A DNA stretch of 64,000 nt, taken from assembly GCA_026686845.1 (NCBI GenBank), contig JAIVEN010000022.1, positions 21,984,001 through 22,048,000 on the forward strand, in the 5' to 3' direction. Shown in pieces: positions 1-12,372 of this stretch (within the stretch, counting starts at the first letter, position 1; each line of letters starts with the position of its first letter). The notes under the pieces are model-generated. The model did not search any database and was not told the DNA's origin. It saw only the letters and a program-made list of their open reading frames with translations. A program made the translations under genes and the position numbers. The DNA comes from Adenanthera pavonina. Its lineage: Eukaryota > Streptophyta > Magnoliopsida > Fabales > Fabaceae.

Positions 1-344
1 GAGTTGAAATTTGTGTATCAGAGATAAAACCTTTGTACCTTCAAATTTCACTAAGCAATTTTAAATTTTTCACAAAATACACATAAGTCAATAACAAAAC
101 TTGTTTTTTAGTTAGTATTTTTCAAATTTAACATATGTTAACATAGGATAACTATGAAATTACTCCTTTAAGTGCTGTGATAAAATAAAGAAGTTAGAAT
201 CAAAGCTTTTTATCCAGTGTACATAGTGAGAAATCATAACAACTAAATTTTCACATGTTTTTCATTGGATTTCTTCACTTTGTCATTTCATACTCCTTTG
301 ATATTATCCTTTCCAAACTCTAATTGTAAAGAATCATTAAAACT

Positions 345-560
345 TCTGATTCAACACAATTTATAGTAAAAATTTAGAAATTGAGTTCTGAATTCAAAAT
401 AAACAAGTTACAAATTATGTAAAAAAACAAAAAATTGCAAGTCATCGATCATTACGCAACTGTTGACTGATGGCTGGTGATTGTTGACTGACTGTCGGTG
501 CCTTCCATTGATGGTAGGGGAGGAGGAGGAAAGCTTTAGGGTATTTTGGTAATCTCACTG
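345..560. repeat. Partial copy of the 24.3-25.4 kb foldback repeat
   Basis: This AT-rich stretch repeats, in the same order, phrases found in the right half of the foldback element at 24308-25392. They are short runs of the type ACAATTTATAGTAAAAATTT and AACAAGTTACAAAT, then a GACTGATGGCTGG-like GC-richer core, then TGATGGTAGGGG and a TTTTGGTAATCTCAC-like tail. The match is by eye and imperfect, so it is either an old truncated copy or a related family. Nothing else is visible in 1-686 (no coding sequence). Confidence 0.4.
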
Positions 561-686
561 TTATTTGGTTTTATTTAAAATATTTGATCTTTTAAGATAA
601 TTAATTGTATAGTTAGCCTTAGTTTATAATTATTTCCTTGTTTTGGTCCCATTTTGCAATTCTCCCTTTAAAAAATTGTCTCATCA

Positions 687-974
687 CTTCCTTCGGTCCA
701 TATTATAAGGATTCTAGATGAACCCTTATTTGGTCTGAAATATAAGGGATTATGTAATTTTAAGTAAGAGTTTGCCTTTTTTACCCCTTTTGATTATCAT
801 CTCGTAAGTTAGAAAAAAGAAAGAATGAATGAATTGTCAAAATAATTTTTATTGGTAATTAATAAGGGTAAAATTTGGATGTTAAATTTTTTTTAGAATT
901 TTCAGGTATACAACCAATTTTTCTTAATAATCGTAAAATAGTTAGAAACACTTAATAATATGGACTGGAGAGAG
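687..974. mobile_element. Stowaway-like MITE (degenerate)
   Basis: The ends form an imperfect terminal inverted repeat: CTTCCTTCGGTCCATATTAT at the left and, on the opposite strand, CTCTCCAGTCCATATTATTA from the right end. The right end is followed by TA, the expected target duplication; the left TA has mutated to CA. Length (about 290 bp), AT richness and lack of coding sequence fit a Stowaway-type (Tc1/mariner-mobilised) MITE, related in its ends to those at 21685, 39679, 51001 and 53130. Confidence 0.6.
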
Positions 975-1045
975 TATTTTTTTTGTAACTGCCCTATTCC
1001 TATATATAACCATCATATTGTCTTTTTTAGATGGAAATGATGCAA

Positions 1046-1275
1046 ATAAGATTAGAAATAATGCATGATAAGTTGGAAATCATTTCAACTATGATTGGAA
1101 ATGAGGTAATATAAGTTGGATATTATTACAAATACCCTTGGAAATAACACAAATAAGATAGGAAATAATGTAAGATAAGTTGAAAATTATTCTAACTATG
1201 ATGAGCTGGAAATCATTCCAACTATGATTGGAAATATAGTAGCATGAGTTGGAAATTATTACAAATACCATTAGA
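1046..1275. repeat. Degenerate tandem repeat around TTGGAAAT words
   Basis: The phrase GTTGGAAATCATT..AACTATGATTGGAAAT occurs at about 1071 and again, with few changes, at about 1204 (spacing about 133 bp). Weaker copies (AGTTGAAAATTATTCTAACTATGAT) lie between and after them, and 'GAGTTGGAAATTATTACAAATACC' type ends recur. The reverse-strand reading frame through it is only repeat and should not be annotated as a gene. Confidence 0.6.
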
Positions 1276-2236
1276 GTATGAGACATAGTAGTTGATTGAT
1301 GATAATTATATATTATTTTATCACTCTACATATATATGATTTATAGCAACAAAAACATTAAAATAATATAATTACATACTCAATACAACTATATTATATG
1401 CAAGCTATTTTCTAGATCATTGGTATGCTTTAAATTACAGAGTTAAGAGTTAAAAAAAGAGTAATGGAAGTTTATGCTAATAAGTAATAACTTCATATTA
1501 CAACACATGCAAAAAAAAAATTTCTCTCATCCTTTTTATAAGAGATTTTTAGGAGTTACATTTTGGTTATATTTATGAGAAATAATACCCCTTATCTTAT
1601 GAATTTAATGATAAGTTCATTTTATACTCTTCCATTATAAATTCCTTTTACTTGAAATGTGAATTAATTAAGTTATCATTAAAAGGTTTACTTAATTAAA
1701 TATGTGCATTTTTTTAAACAAAATTTCATATTGTTACATATTAATTACATTTAACCAATTTTAACTATTCTTCTTAATTCTGGTGAAGTAGTTAGTTATC
1801 TCTCATAAAAAAGGATCAGAAAAAGTATTTGACAACACCTAACTATATATATATATATATATATATGTTTGTGCTTAATGTTGTTCCTGGACAAAATCCA
1901 AGCTTAACCCTGCATGATAGGTTATACTAACAAATCAAATATCTTGAGTTATATCAAACCATAAAGCTAATGCCCATCCTACCTCATATACATAGTTATT
2001 ACACAATCAAAATATCTATACATAGTTACATTAAGACTCTCAAAATTTATCTCATCTAATTCTTCAATTTCACCACTTGTTTGTCTTCTTTTCCTTTACC
2101 CTGTCTATACCCCACACAATGGTCAAATACTCAAAGTGGGGAAAGCTTTTGGTCATAATCTCCTTATGACTACACAAAATAAATGCATAAATAAACCATC
2201 TAAAGCATCAACTAACAACAATGAATGCATAAATAT
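1276..2236. other. AT-rich intergenic DNA
   Basis: No gene is seen. The only structured piece is a (TA)n microsatellite at about 1843-1866. The stretch ends at the 5 bp AATAT target duplication of the Copia element. Confidence 0.6.
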
Positions 2237-3226
2237 TGTAAGGAGTAGTTTGAAAAACTCAAAGTCTCACATTGATTAAAGACAAGGCTCTCTAACGGCA
2301 TAAAAGAAGAAGAATATGCCACTTGTCAGAAGATATTTTAGAGGGGAGACTAAGTTGTTTAGACATTAATAATTTAATATTCAAACACTTGGCATATCGT
2401 GACCGTTAGATTAATTTGATGCTATAGATCTAATCTAGATTTAAAATCAAATAATCTATCAAACCAAATTTTTATTATTCAATTTTTTCTAAAAGATTTC
2501 ATATTTATTACCAACGTTCAGAAATTGATTATCAATGTTTTGATTTCTTTGCAATGTTTAGAAATGGCTAGTTTATGGTTTTGATTGAGTTTTAATATTC
2601 GGTTATTTTATTTGGCTATAAAAGGCAGCAGATCAAACCTGGGAAATGGACAGAAAAATACTCTTTGGACTTTGCTTTCTCTTTCTTATAAGAATGGATA
2701 AGATAATAAATGATTGTATATGAGGGAAAATCAGAGTAGCACCTATCAAGGAGAAAATGGTGGAAAATCATTTAAGGTGGTATGTGCATGTACAAAGAAG
2801 AGGACAAGAAGAGTCAGTAATGAGAGTTGATCAAATGGCTTGGATTTTTTAAAAGCGTAGAAGACCAAGAATGACACTGAGAGAAGTTATAAAATATGAT
2901 CTTTTGATAAATGATTTATCTAAAGAGATGATGTTTGATAGTGCCCATTAGTGTCATATGATCCATGTAGTCAACCCCACTTAGTAGGATAAGACTAATG
3001 TTGTTGTTGCTGCTTTCTCTTTCTTATATCCTCTCTAGTTTTCATTTCTGTGTTTCATTGAGATATTAGAAGTTGTTGTATGCTATCTCAGGTGCTTAAG
3101 ATAACTTCTAGGGGTGGTTCATTGGATTCCAGCAACAATCATAATGATGGAGAATAATACCTTAAGGATAGTGAGGTTGTCATACGTTTCTGGGTATAGG
3201 TCAATTTTCATATACTATTTCTAATA
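2237..3226 (+). repeat. 5' LTR of the Copia element (with LINE insertion)
   Basis: It aligns along its length with 8340-8984, apart from a 338 bp excess at 2673-3010 (320 bp LINE fragment plus one copy of its target duplication). The shared stretch GGCTATAAAAGGCA at about 2613 (also about 8718) is a good TATA box for the element's promoter. Confidence 0.92.
2691..3010 (+). mobile_element. Truncated LINE 3' end inserted in the Copia LTR
   Basis: The insertion lies between two copies of an 18 bp duplication, TGCTTTCTCTTTCTTATA (2673-2690 and 3011-3028); the other LTR has a single, slightly diverged copy at the matching empty site. In the + frame it reads like the C-terminal tail common to plant L1-type LINE reverse-transcriptase proteins: an APIKEKM..NHLRWYVHVQRR segment, a KRRRPRMTLREVIKYDL segment, and a final IHVVNPT. 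It ends in a TTG-rich tail (GTTGTTGTTGC). 5' truncation with a target duplication is the usual product of LINE target-primed reverse transcription. Internal stops show it is dead. Confidence 0.9.
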
Positions 3227-3283
3227 ATCTTAAGGTGTTAATTTTGCTAACTGAAGATGGAGACAACCCAGGAATTAGCTTTC

Positions 3284-3409
3284 AAGGTCATGAACCATGA
3301 CTTCATCAAGCTGGATCATTTCGAAGGAATGAATTTCAACAGGTAGAAGGTCATGAACCATGACTTCATCAAGCTGGATCATTTCGATGGAATGAATTTC
3401 AACAAGTAG
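3284..3409 (+). repeat. 63 bp tandem duplication in Copia gag
   Basis: Positions 3284-3346 and 3347-3409 are two near-identical 63 bp units (both start AAGGTCATGAACCATGACTT). The length is a multiple of three, so gag stays in frame, but each unit ends in a TAG where the intact family is expected to have Trp (NFNKWK). Confidence 0.9.
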
Positions 3410-5301
3410 AAGGACAAGATGATGTTTCTTCTTATTACCATGAAAATTTTGTATCTTCTTGACCCTACTTTGGAGCCTCTTACTAAATCAAGTGATGATG
3501 ACAGTGAAGAAGTCAAGGCTACACGCAGGAAAAGGGCATAAGATAAAGTGTTGTGACGGGGCCATATTTTAAACACGTCATCCAACTGGTTGTATGATCT
3601 CTACTTATCCTTGTCATCACCAAAAGAAATATAGGATGTACTAGAAGCCAAGTGCAACTCGGAAAAATCAAGGACAGATAAGTTTCTAATTATGCAATAT
3701 TTTGATTACAAGTTGCAAGATGTTGTTAACATTTTAGATCAAGTTCATGATTTACAGATAATAGTTTCCAAACTAAAAGACATAAAAATTGACATTCCAG
3801 AGTCTATGCAAGGGGGTGCAATCATTGCAAAGTTACCTCATAGCTAGCATGATTACAGGAAGAAGTCACTGCACACCACAAAAAGTTTTATCTTAGATCA
3901 GATTCTGACGCATTGAAGGATTGAAGAAGAAACTCATATCTTACAAAAGAAGCATTCAAAATCTGAAACTAAGGATAATTATGTGGCTGTTGCAGGTCAT
4001 AAAAATCAGAATTTTCCTAGAAATAACAACAGCAGAGGAAGAACCCAGAGCCTACTAACTTCATTCTGGGAAAACAATTCAAGACTAAAAAATCTTGTTT
4101 TGTTCGTGGAAAGAAAGGACATCTTAAAAAGGATTGTAGATATAGGGAAAAGCCAAGGAACAAAATTACCAATAGTGCAAACCTGCTGGATACAGAATTT
4201 GACAAAGTCATTGCCATGTTTCTGATATATACATTGGTACGATTTCAGAAATAAATATGGCTACTGCTGCAAAGCCATTTGACTGGTGGTATGATTCTAG
4301 AGCCACAGTCTATGTCTGCCATGATAGGAATCTATTATGAAATTGCTCAATAAGAGAAGCATGTGATTGCGAGCAATGGAAGCATGGCAAATGTACTTGG
4401 GAGAGGCAGTGTTGAGTTACAGTTTACTGCTAGAAAGAAGATGATTCTACAAAATGTACTTCATGTTCAAGAAATTAGAAAGAATCTTGTATCTGCAAGT
4501 GTATTATCTGGAAAGGAACTGAAAGCTATCTTAGATGCTGATAAGATTATTATCTCTAAGAATGCGGCATTTGTGAACAAGAGTTATGTTTCTGATAGAA
4601 TGTTTAAATTAAGCATCAATAAGAATGTTTCAGTTTCTATTTACATGCTTGATGAATCTTTACTTTATGGCATGGTAAATTAGAACATGTTAATTATAAA
4701 ACCATAGAACATATGTCTAAAAAATAGATTAATCCTACGTGAAAATAATAAAGATAACAAATGCAAAATTTGTGCATATGCTAAGATAGTAAAAAAGCAT
4801 TTTCCTTCTGTCCAAAGAAGTTCAGAAACTTGTGTACTCTGATATTTGTGAATTAAACAGTATTTTAACAAGAGAAGGAAATAGATATGTTATAACTTTT
4901 ATAGATAATTTCTCAAGGTTTACTTATGTTTATTTGATAAAAATAAAAGATCAAGCTTTTGAAATGTTTTTAAACTTTAAAAATGTTGTAGAAAATCAAA
5001 AGGAAAAGAAAATTAGAATCTTGAGAAGTGATAGAGGGGAAAAATATTTTTCTAATGAATTTTCATTCTTTTGCAAAATAATGGAATTATTCATCAAGTG
5101 AGGTGCTCCTTATACACATAAGCAAAATGGTTTATTGAAAAGGAAAAATAGAATTATAGTAGAAATGGTAAATGCAATGATTATGAATGCAAAATCTCCC
5201 ATAAATTTAGAGGGTGAAACTTTGTTAACTGCTAACCATATTTTGAATAAAATTTTTTCAAAATCTATAAAATGCACTCTTTATGAATTGTGGAAAGGTA
5301 G

Positions 5302-6125
5302 TGATAAGTAAACCCTTATGGAACCTATCCAAAGAGACTTAAAGGGAATGACACTCGAATCGTTGCAATAACAATGAACACAAAAACTAAAAAAAATAGA
5401 AATAGCAAGAAGAAAACGCCAAAGAAGAGAATAAACAAGAAAGCACAAAATATATGTTGGTCTAGGTGAATTAGAATCCAAGAGAACCGGTTTATGGAAC
5501 TCTAGTTCCGATGACACCACAAGGAAAGACCAATTCTTCGATAAGTCATAGTTCGCTCTAACACTCAAAGAACGCAAGAGAAGCAAAGTCTAAAATTCTA
5601 TTCATTAAAATATGAAAAACGCATATAAAAGTTAGCATTAAATAGGCAAGATGAAATGTAACCTAATAAGCCTAGAAAACCTAATTAATTTGGGCTCAAA
5701 TAATCCTAATAGGATTAAGAAACTTTAGACCCAAATAACACTCCTATTGGATCTAGAAAACTAGTAAAATAAATCCTTAAAATAAAATAACAAAAATTCA
5801 TAAGAAAATAATAAAAATAAGACCTAAGCTCTTATATACATGCCACCACATTAATGAAATCACATGTTTGGCACATGACATGCTTATTTACAAGGTAGGC
5901 AATCAAAAAGACTACTAATTAACTAATTGAGTTGTATTAATTAACAAAGTTCAGCCCATAATTAATAAAAAATGAAATTAATATTAATTAGGCCCATTAA
6001 TCCTCAAGTCACATGCTTTTTAAGAGAGTCGCATGCCTTTTTAAGTGAGCTCTTTATATTGGGCTTGATTTTCGGCTTAAATTTGAACTTCTATATATGA
6101 TAACATAATCATGCCATTGTTGTAC
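5302..6125. mobile_element. About 0.8 kb foreign segment replacing part of Copia integrase
   Basis: Copia coding similarity stops after YELWKG at about 5300 and resumes with PRRSQRVRKEK at about 6168. By comparison with the second Copia in this window, roughly 120 codons between these points are missing. The intervening sequence has no protein similarity I can see. On the - strand it looks like transcribed LTR or UTR sequence (TATA-like ATATAAAAG on the + strand at about 5623, long T-rich tracts). I could not find matching TG..CA ends with a target duplication, so an insertion accompanied by a deletion is the best description; the boundaries are approximate. Confidence 0.5.
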
Positions 6126-8339
6126 TCTATAAGAAATGAATTAGTAGAGTCTTAATCAGAAATCGAACCTAGAAGAAGTCAAAGAGTAAGGAAAGAAAAA
6201 TGTTTAGACTCCAATTTTATTAATTCTCAAGCAATTGTTTTCTTAGTTAAAGGTGATAGAGAATTTGTGCAATACAAATCCCTATTGTTTTAAATGTTGA
6301 AGAATATCCTAAAACGTATCTAGAAGCAATGAGGTTCAGAGACTCAAGTTTTTGGAAAGAATCCATTAATAATGAAATGGATTCATTATTATCTAATAAA
6401 ACTTGGGAATTAGTTGATTTACCGGAAGAGTCAAAACCTATTGGTTGCAAATGAGTTTTTAGATGAAAATATGATATTGATGGTATTATTCAAACTTTTA
6501 AAACTATATTGGTTGCTAAAGGTTTTAAACAAAAAGAATGTGTTAATTATTTTGATATATATGCACTAGTTTCTAGAATTACTTCTATTAGAGTTTTACT
6601 AGCTTTAGCATCTATTAATGACTTGTTTGTGTATCAAATGAATGTTAAAACAACATTTTTAAATGGTGAAAGAAGAAGTTTATATGGGAAAACCAGAAGG
6701 ATTTGTATTTCCTAGAAACGAAAAGGTTTGCAAATTAACTAGATCTTTGTATGGTTTAAAATAAGCTCCCAATCAATGGTATGAAAAGTTTGATTATGTT
6801 GTTTTGTCTCATGGCTTTAAGCATAACAATGCAGATAAATGTGTTTATCTAAAGTTTACTGATAAATATGGTGTCATTATTTGTTTATATGTGGATGATA
6901 TACTTATCTTAGGAACTAGTATGATTGCGGTAAATGAGACTAAAAAGTTTTTATCATCACAATTTAAAATGAAGATCCAGGAGAGGTAAATACTATAGTG
7001 GGAATCAAAGTTAAAAGGCATAGTAAGGGTTTTTCTCTAAATCAATCTCACTATATTAATAAAATTTTGAACAAGTTTTAACATTTAAATGTAAAAGAAG
7101 TAAATACCCCTTTTGATTCGTCACATCATTTAATAGAGAATAGTGCTAGATCTATGGCTAAGCTAGAATATGCTAGTGTTATTAGAAGTTTGATATATGC
7201 AATGCATTGCACTAGACCTAATATACAAGCAATCTAGGAACAAAGCTCCGAAATGGAATTACAAGGATCCTAGGATATCTAAAGAAAACAATCAATTTAG
7301 GATTGTTTTACAAGAAATTTCCAGTAGTGTTGGAAAGATACACAGATGCTAGTTGGATAATTAGTGCAACTGATAATAAATCAATTTTAGGGTGGATATT
7401 TACTCTGACAAGAGGAGCAATCTCCTGGGCATAAAAAAAACAAACTTGTATAAGTCATTCTATGATGGAATCAGATTTTATTGCCTTAGCGTCAGCATGT
7501 AAAGAGGGAGAATGGTTGAGGAATTTATTGTTGAAAATAAAGCTGTGGCTATAGCCAATGCCAACCATCTCTTTACATTGTGACAATGAGGCTACTATGT
7601 CTAGGGCATTTAATGAAATTTATAATAGCAGATCTAGACATATAAGCCTAAGGCATAAATATGTGAGACAATTGATTTTTGATGGAGTGATTACAATTTA
7701 GTATGTGAAAACAAATGAAAACTTAGTTGATCCTTTTACAAAAGGATTCAATAAAGGATTGGTTAACCAAATATCAAGAGGAATGGGATTGAAACACTTG
7801 AACATCAATTACCAGTGATGGAAACCCAATCTTTAACTAGACAAAATTTGGTTTAAAGGTTCAATGGGTAAAAACAAGTTACTGATAAGTGATTGGACAC
7901 TAGAGTATTTACTTAACCATTCTAGGTCTAGTGCATATATGAGAACTTAAGTATTTAGGGTGAGTTAACTCTTAATGAATTTAAGGAAGCTTGAGTAATT
8001 AAGACTTAAAGGAAATCCATCTCTATAAACATAAGAAGTGGTGCCACTTCTTACAGGAATTTAGGGGTAATTGTTGAAATATTCATGAAAAGTCTAGGAT
8101 GAGCATATAGCCATAAAAGTGTGGGAAGATTAATACAAGATGAAATTAATATAAGGATATGTGTGTGGTATTTCTAATACTAACACTAAAGTTGTGGTTC
8201 AATGCAATTAACAACTATCAACTTGTTAATAATTTGGAGTACCTACACTATTAATAGGTTCAAGTCGAAGAACACTTGTTATTATGCATATTCTTAAGGG
8301 TTAGAGAAGACACTTAGTTTTTCAAACTAAGTGGGCGAT

Positions 8340-8984
8340 TGTAAGTAATTTGAAAAACTCAAAGTCCTACATTGCTTAGGGACAAGGCTCTCTAAGGGTA
8401 TAAAAGAATGAGACTATGCCATTTGTCAAAAGATGTTTTTGGAGGGAAGACTAAGTGGCTTAAATATTGATAATTTAATATTTAAGCATTTGGCACATCA
8501 TGACTATTAGATTAATTTGATGGTGTAGATCTAATCTGAATTTAAAATTCAAATAATCCACCAAACCAGGTTTTAATTATTCAATTTTTTCTACAACTTT
8601 TCATATTTATTACCAATGTTAAGAAATTGATTATTAACGTTTTGATTTCTTTGCAATGTTTAGAAATAGCTAGTTTATGGTTTTGATTGAGTTTTAATAT
8701 TTGATTATTTTATTTGGCTATAAAAGGCAACAATTCAAACTTGGGAAATAGATAGAAAAACACTCTTTGCTTTCTCCTTCTTATATCCTCTTTGGTTTTC
8801 ATTTCTGTGTTTTTGTTGAGACATTAAAAGTTACTGTCTGCTGTCTCACGTGTTTGGGATAACTCCTAAGGGTAGTTTGATGAATCCCAATAGTAATTAT
8901 AGTGGGAGTGAATAACATCTTAAGGATAGTGTGGTTGTTATATGTTTTTGGGCACCGATTAATTTTCATTTACTATTTCTAACA
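8340..8984 (+). repeat. 3' LTR of the Copia element
   Basis: It begins TGTAAGTAATTTGAAAAACT after the polypurine-like AAGTGGGCGAT and ends TTTCTAACA, followed by the AATAT duplication. It lacks the LINE insertion and so shows the empty site CTTTGCTTTCTCCTTCTTATA at about 8765-8785. The LTR pair differs at many scattered positions, so the element is old. Confidence 0.92.
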
Positions 8985-9031
8985 AATATTAGTAAAACCA
9001 ACATCTAATTACATGATTCTGTAGTAAAAAA

Positions 9032-12000
9032 TGTAACACCTTATACTTAAGTCAATTTCCCATGTATTGGACTCCAATTATGTCCATTATTGTATGATTA
9101 GAGATTTGATTGCAAAAAAATATTAAAACAGAATTTTCTCTATTTCGGGTACTATTCATTGTGTCATTTCTATTTTACTCGATAAACTTTGAAAATTCAT
9201 AACTAATTTTAAAAAAATCATTTTATAGTGATTCAAGTCTCTAAAAATAGATCAAAACCTTATCTACATGAAAAAAATATGAAATAGAGCATTATCTTGA
9301 CTAATTCATACAGTTTATTTCTCAAATATTTACTATATATTTAGTCATTTTCTCTTTCTCAAGAATTTGGCCTTATATTTAAAAATTCATATCTCATTAT
9401 ATCTTGAGCCAAATCAAACATTCTTTATGTCATATAAAAGCCCTGAATGTACGACTTTTAGACTTTTTTTTTGTACATTTATTTTATGTACACGGGGCAT
9501 GGAGTTAACTTAAATCATAAAGGGTCAGAATTCCATTTTTGCTGGAACAGTTTTGGGAAAACATCCATATCTCCTATAATATAACTCCAATTACCTCCAA
9601 ATTAGTGGCATATGAAACTTCAAATATGGACCTTTCTAGAAATAGAAGCTACTAAATTTTTGGACCTCTACAAGATTTTATATTATCTTTTTAATTTTCC
9701 AGTATCTAACTTTCAATTTCCAGTTTTCCCAATCTTTCCCTGTTTTGAACTCTAACTTTGAAAAATCACTATAATTTATACATATCTCCAAATGGAGTGC
9801 TCTTTGACCATTTTAAAGCTCTACTTGTGTAGTTTAAGAGCATATATATTACTTAAACTAGCTACTACCCTATCTTATATAACAGTACCTACATATCTGT
9901 CAGGGTGTCCAGATTGTATAACTCCATTCATGTCTTGGCAAAATAAGCTTCATATCATATATACATCATCATTCATTGTACGATATTCATACATAATATC
10001 AAAAGGTATCTCAAGGAATATACTTGTATCAGTATATATGATTTATCCTTTGCATACAAATTTATACATATTATCAAAAATTAACATCAATCCTTGCAAA
10101 AACATAATTTCCACCAATTTCTTCCTCCTCTCTTTTGGCTCTTCATGAACTTCTTGCATTGCTTGGCCTAAACATGGTAAGCATTTGGAAGGGATGAGAT
10201 TCAAAGAATCTCAGTAGTTACCACTAATCAAGTAAATATATAATCATATAATGCAAGCGCACTTCATCAAATCATCATTCAAACATTTACAATCATTTAT
10301 ACTTAAAACATTTTATAGAAAATTGGACAGAGTTTTCCCTTACATTTTGGACATCCCGGGGTCACAAAACTCCCTAAATAACTCAGCCAATATCAACAAA
10401 TCATCACATAACATTATTGCAAACATTTGGTATAACATTAAAACTATTGCAACTATATAACCATATAATGCAAGATTAGGTTAGTAAACTACCTTTTAGC
10501 TTTCAATCCTTTCCAAACTGTGCACACCTTCCCTTTGAACTTCTAACACTTCTTTGAGTCCTATAGTATCACAAAATGAGGTCATTAGCCACCAGTTACA
10601 CAACCTCATTCACAAAATGTGCATACTTGGACTAAAATTTTCACTTTATTTTCCATTGAACTTTTCTTGTATAGCATACTTGTATCCACCTATTTTGGAC
10701 CCAAAGAATCCATTTTTTAGGTTAAAATCATGAAATTCCCTTCCTAATTTAAACCTTAATTCAACAAAAAATTCAGCAAAATTGTAGAAAATCACAACTA
10801 CACAAACTTGCAATTTAATGGTATATCTTTGCATCTTAAAGTCTATACAAAACTTTTCATGGATCACTTTTTTCATGGCTTCATTTTCTCTCTCTACTCT
10901 CTCTCTCTAGGAAGAAATTTTTAGAGTAAAAATAGAGAGAAATACTCCATGAAACACTATCATACTTAAGTAAATGCAAGATAATCACCAAAGGAACTTA
11001 CCTTGAGAGTTTGAGATCAAACTTGTGATTTTTTCTTCTCCCTTTTGCTCTCTCTCTTTCACACCTTCTTTTCCCTTTACTCACCTCTAGTTGTGCGTGT
11101 TTTGAGCTGAAGAAGACATGTTGAATGCTTAACCAAGGTGATTAAGTGTCAATCAATCATAAAGTTACTTTTGTTAATTAAATCTTTGACTTTGATTACT
11201 TTTTATCTAATAAAGCTTTTAACTAATTTCATTAAGGTCCTTTATCAGCTGTAGCATGCCACTTGTCCCATTCTTGGCCAAAAATTACTTTAATAACTTT
11301 TATGGATCAATATACCCTTTATCGATTGAGTGCGCCCGTACCGATTAACTATTTTCGCTAAAATCGTCATTATATTAATACAGGATTATCCAAAGATATC
11401 TTTCGGACTAAAATCATTTTCTTCACCTAAAATATATTTTAGCGAGACCCATTCATTTTTCTTGAATTAATACCACCTTTTTCTAAAGTCCAAATGACCT
11501 TTATCAAATAAAATATTAATATTAAACCCTAATTACCCAATAAATATTATTTTGATCTCATTAAATTTCATACTATATACCATTGGACTTATCTCCTTGA
11601 GAGTTTTATTTTGACTATAATTTTTCATATTTTCAAAAATACCCTTAACCCAAGATAAATTTATAATTTTTGAAACTTTTAGATCATTAACTGTAATTTT
11701 TTCCAACCTTATTTTCATTTCCTCCCACATGAATTTCTTCATTCAGGGATTAAATTGCAAGTATTCTTAGTTCTTAGAGCTAAAATATAATTTTCTTATT
11801 TTTTCGTTTAATCTGAAAAAATATCTCTTTACCATACTTCACGCTTAACGGTGTCTCTCAGTTTTTCCTAGTTACTTATGCATTTTATGATATTAATATT
11901 TTTTTCCTTGGGGTTTAAATGCAATATTCATATTTTTCTTCTAATCTGGGAAATGACCGTTTTGCCCCTGAATCGGGTTTAAAAATGGAATTATTCATTC

Positions 12001-12372
12001 TTTTAGACACTTTCTTGTAATTTTACCCAAAGACCAATTTTTTTTTTACTATTCACATTAACTTCAAATTGATCTATCTCTTAACCTAGACTTCCCAGGA
12101 ACGTAATACTTATACCGTTATGCTCAGCTTGAAGCGGACTTTCATTCAAGTGGTATATTGCATATTTTCTGAGATAAGTTCTGGAATTAATTTTTACTAA
12201 GGACCTTATGAAAAATTAATTCTAATTAAGAATGAAACATAACTTCTTTTGAAAATTAGATGGGAAATTAATTCATTCTAAAGTCCAATTATATATAGCC
12301 TTTTCGTCTTACTTACTTCGTTTCTCATCTTTTATTCATTTTATAACATCATAAAAAAATAGGGATATTACA
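9032..12372 (-). mobile_element. Putative 3.3 kb solo LTR (Ty3/gypsy-type ends)
   Basis: The block starts TGTAACACCTTATAC and ends AGGGATATTACA, a TG..CA pair with inverted TGTAA/TTACA termini. AAAAA lies on both sides (9027-9031 and 12373-12377), consistent with a 5 bp target duplication, although an A-run is weak evidence alone. No gag or pol similarity lies inside. TGTAAYAYCC starts and GGTGTTACA ends, read on the - strand, are typical of long LTRs of Tekay/Del-like chromoviruses; that is why I chose -. Short reading frames within (for example 9792-10148 and 13 kb-ward) have no recognisable product. A CT-rich microsatellite lies at about 10888-10909. If correct, recombination between two LTRs removed the internal part. 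Confidence 0.6.

Larger units (their letters stand above)
3258..7818 (+). pseudogene. Copia gag-pol remnant
   Basis: The reading starts at ATG 3258 (METTQELAFKVMNHDF) and runs with frequent stops and shifts. Gag (about 3258-4200) has the UBN2-type segment and a zinc knuckle near 4098-4130 in which the second cysteine is Arg (CFVRGKKGHLKKDC). The protease site near 4290 reads DSRA instead of DSGA. The pre-integrase/protease part is open at 4363-4683, integrase at about 4832-5300 (LVYSDICELNS, YVITFIDNFSRFTYVYLI). RT lies at about 6330-7010 with VAKGFKQKE..YFDIYALV and the catalytic YVDDILIL intact at about 6890. RNase H and tail follow to about 7818 (SLHCDNEATMSRAFNE, FTKGFNKGLVNQISRGMGLK). 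About 120 residues between integrase and RT are missing, replaced by the 5302-6125 segment. Confidence 0.9.
2237..8984 (+). mobile_element. Ty1/Copia LTR retrotransposon, degenerate but fully bounded
   Basis: Two long direct repeats (2237-3226 and 8340-8984) begin TGTAAG and end in TG..CA fashion (CTAATA / CTAACA). AATAT lies immediately outside both ends (2232-2236 and 8985-8989), a perfect 5 bp target duplication, so this is one insertion with known ends. The internal order gag, protease, integrase, reverse transcriptase, RNase H is diagnostic of Copia. A purine-rich AAGTGGGCGAT just before the right LTR is the likely polypurine tract; no clear tRNA primer site survives after the left LTR. 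The internal region carries many stops and a large replacement at about 5302-6125, so it cannot encode its own transposition. The left LTR is longer only because a LINE fragment sits in it. Confidence 0.93.

Noticed and set aside
1089..1286. Reverse-strand open frame
   Set aside because: It is produced by the TTGGAAAT tandem repeats and has no protein likeness.
9792..10148. 118-codon open frame
   Set aside because: It lies inside the putative solo LTR, has no recognisable domain and shows AT-driven codon use.
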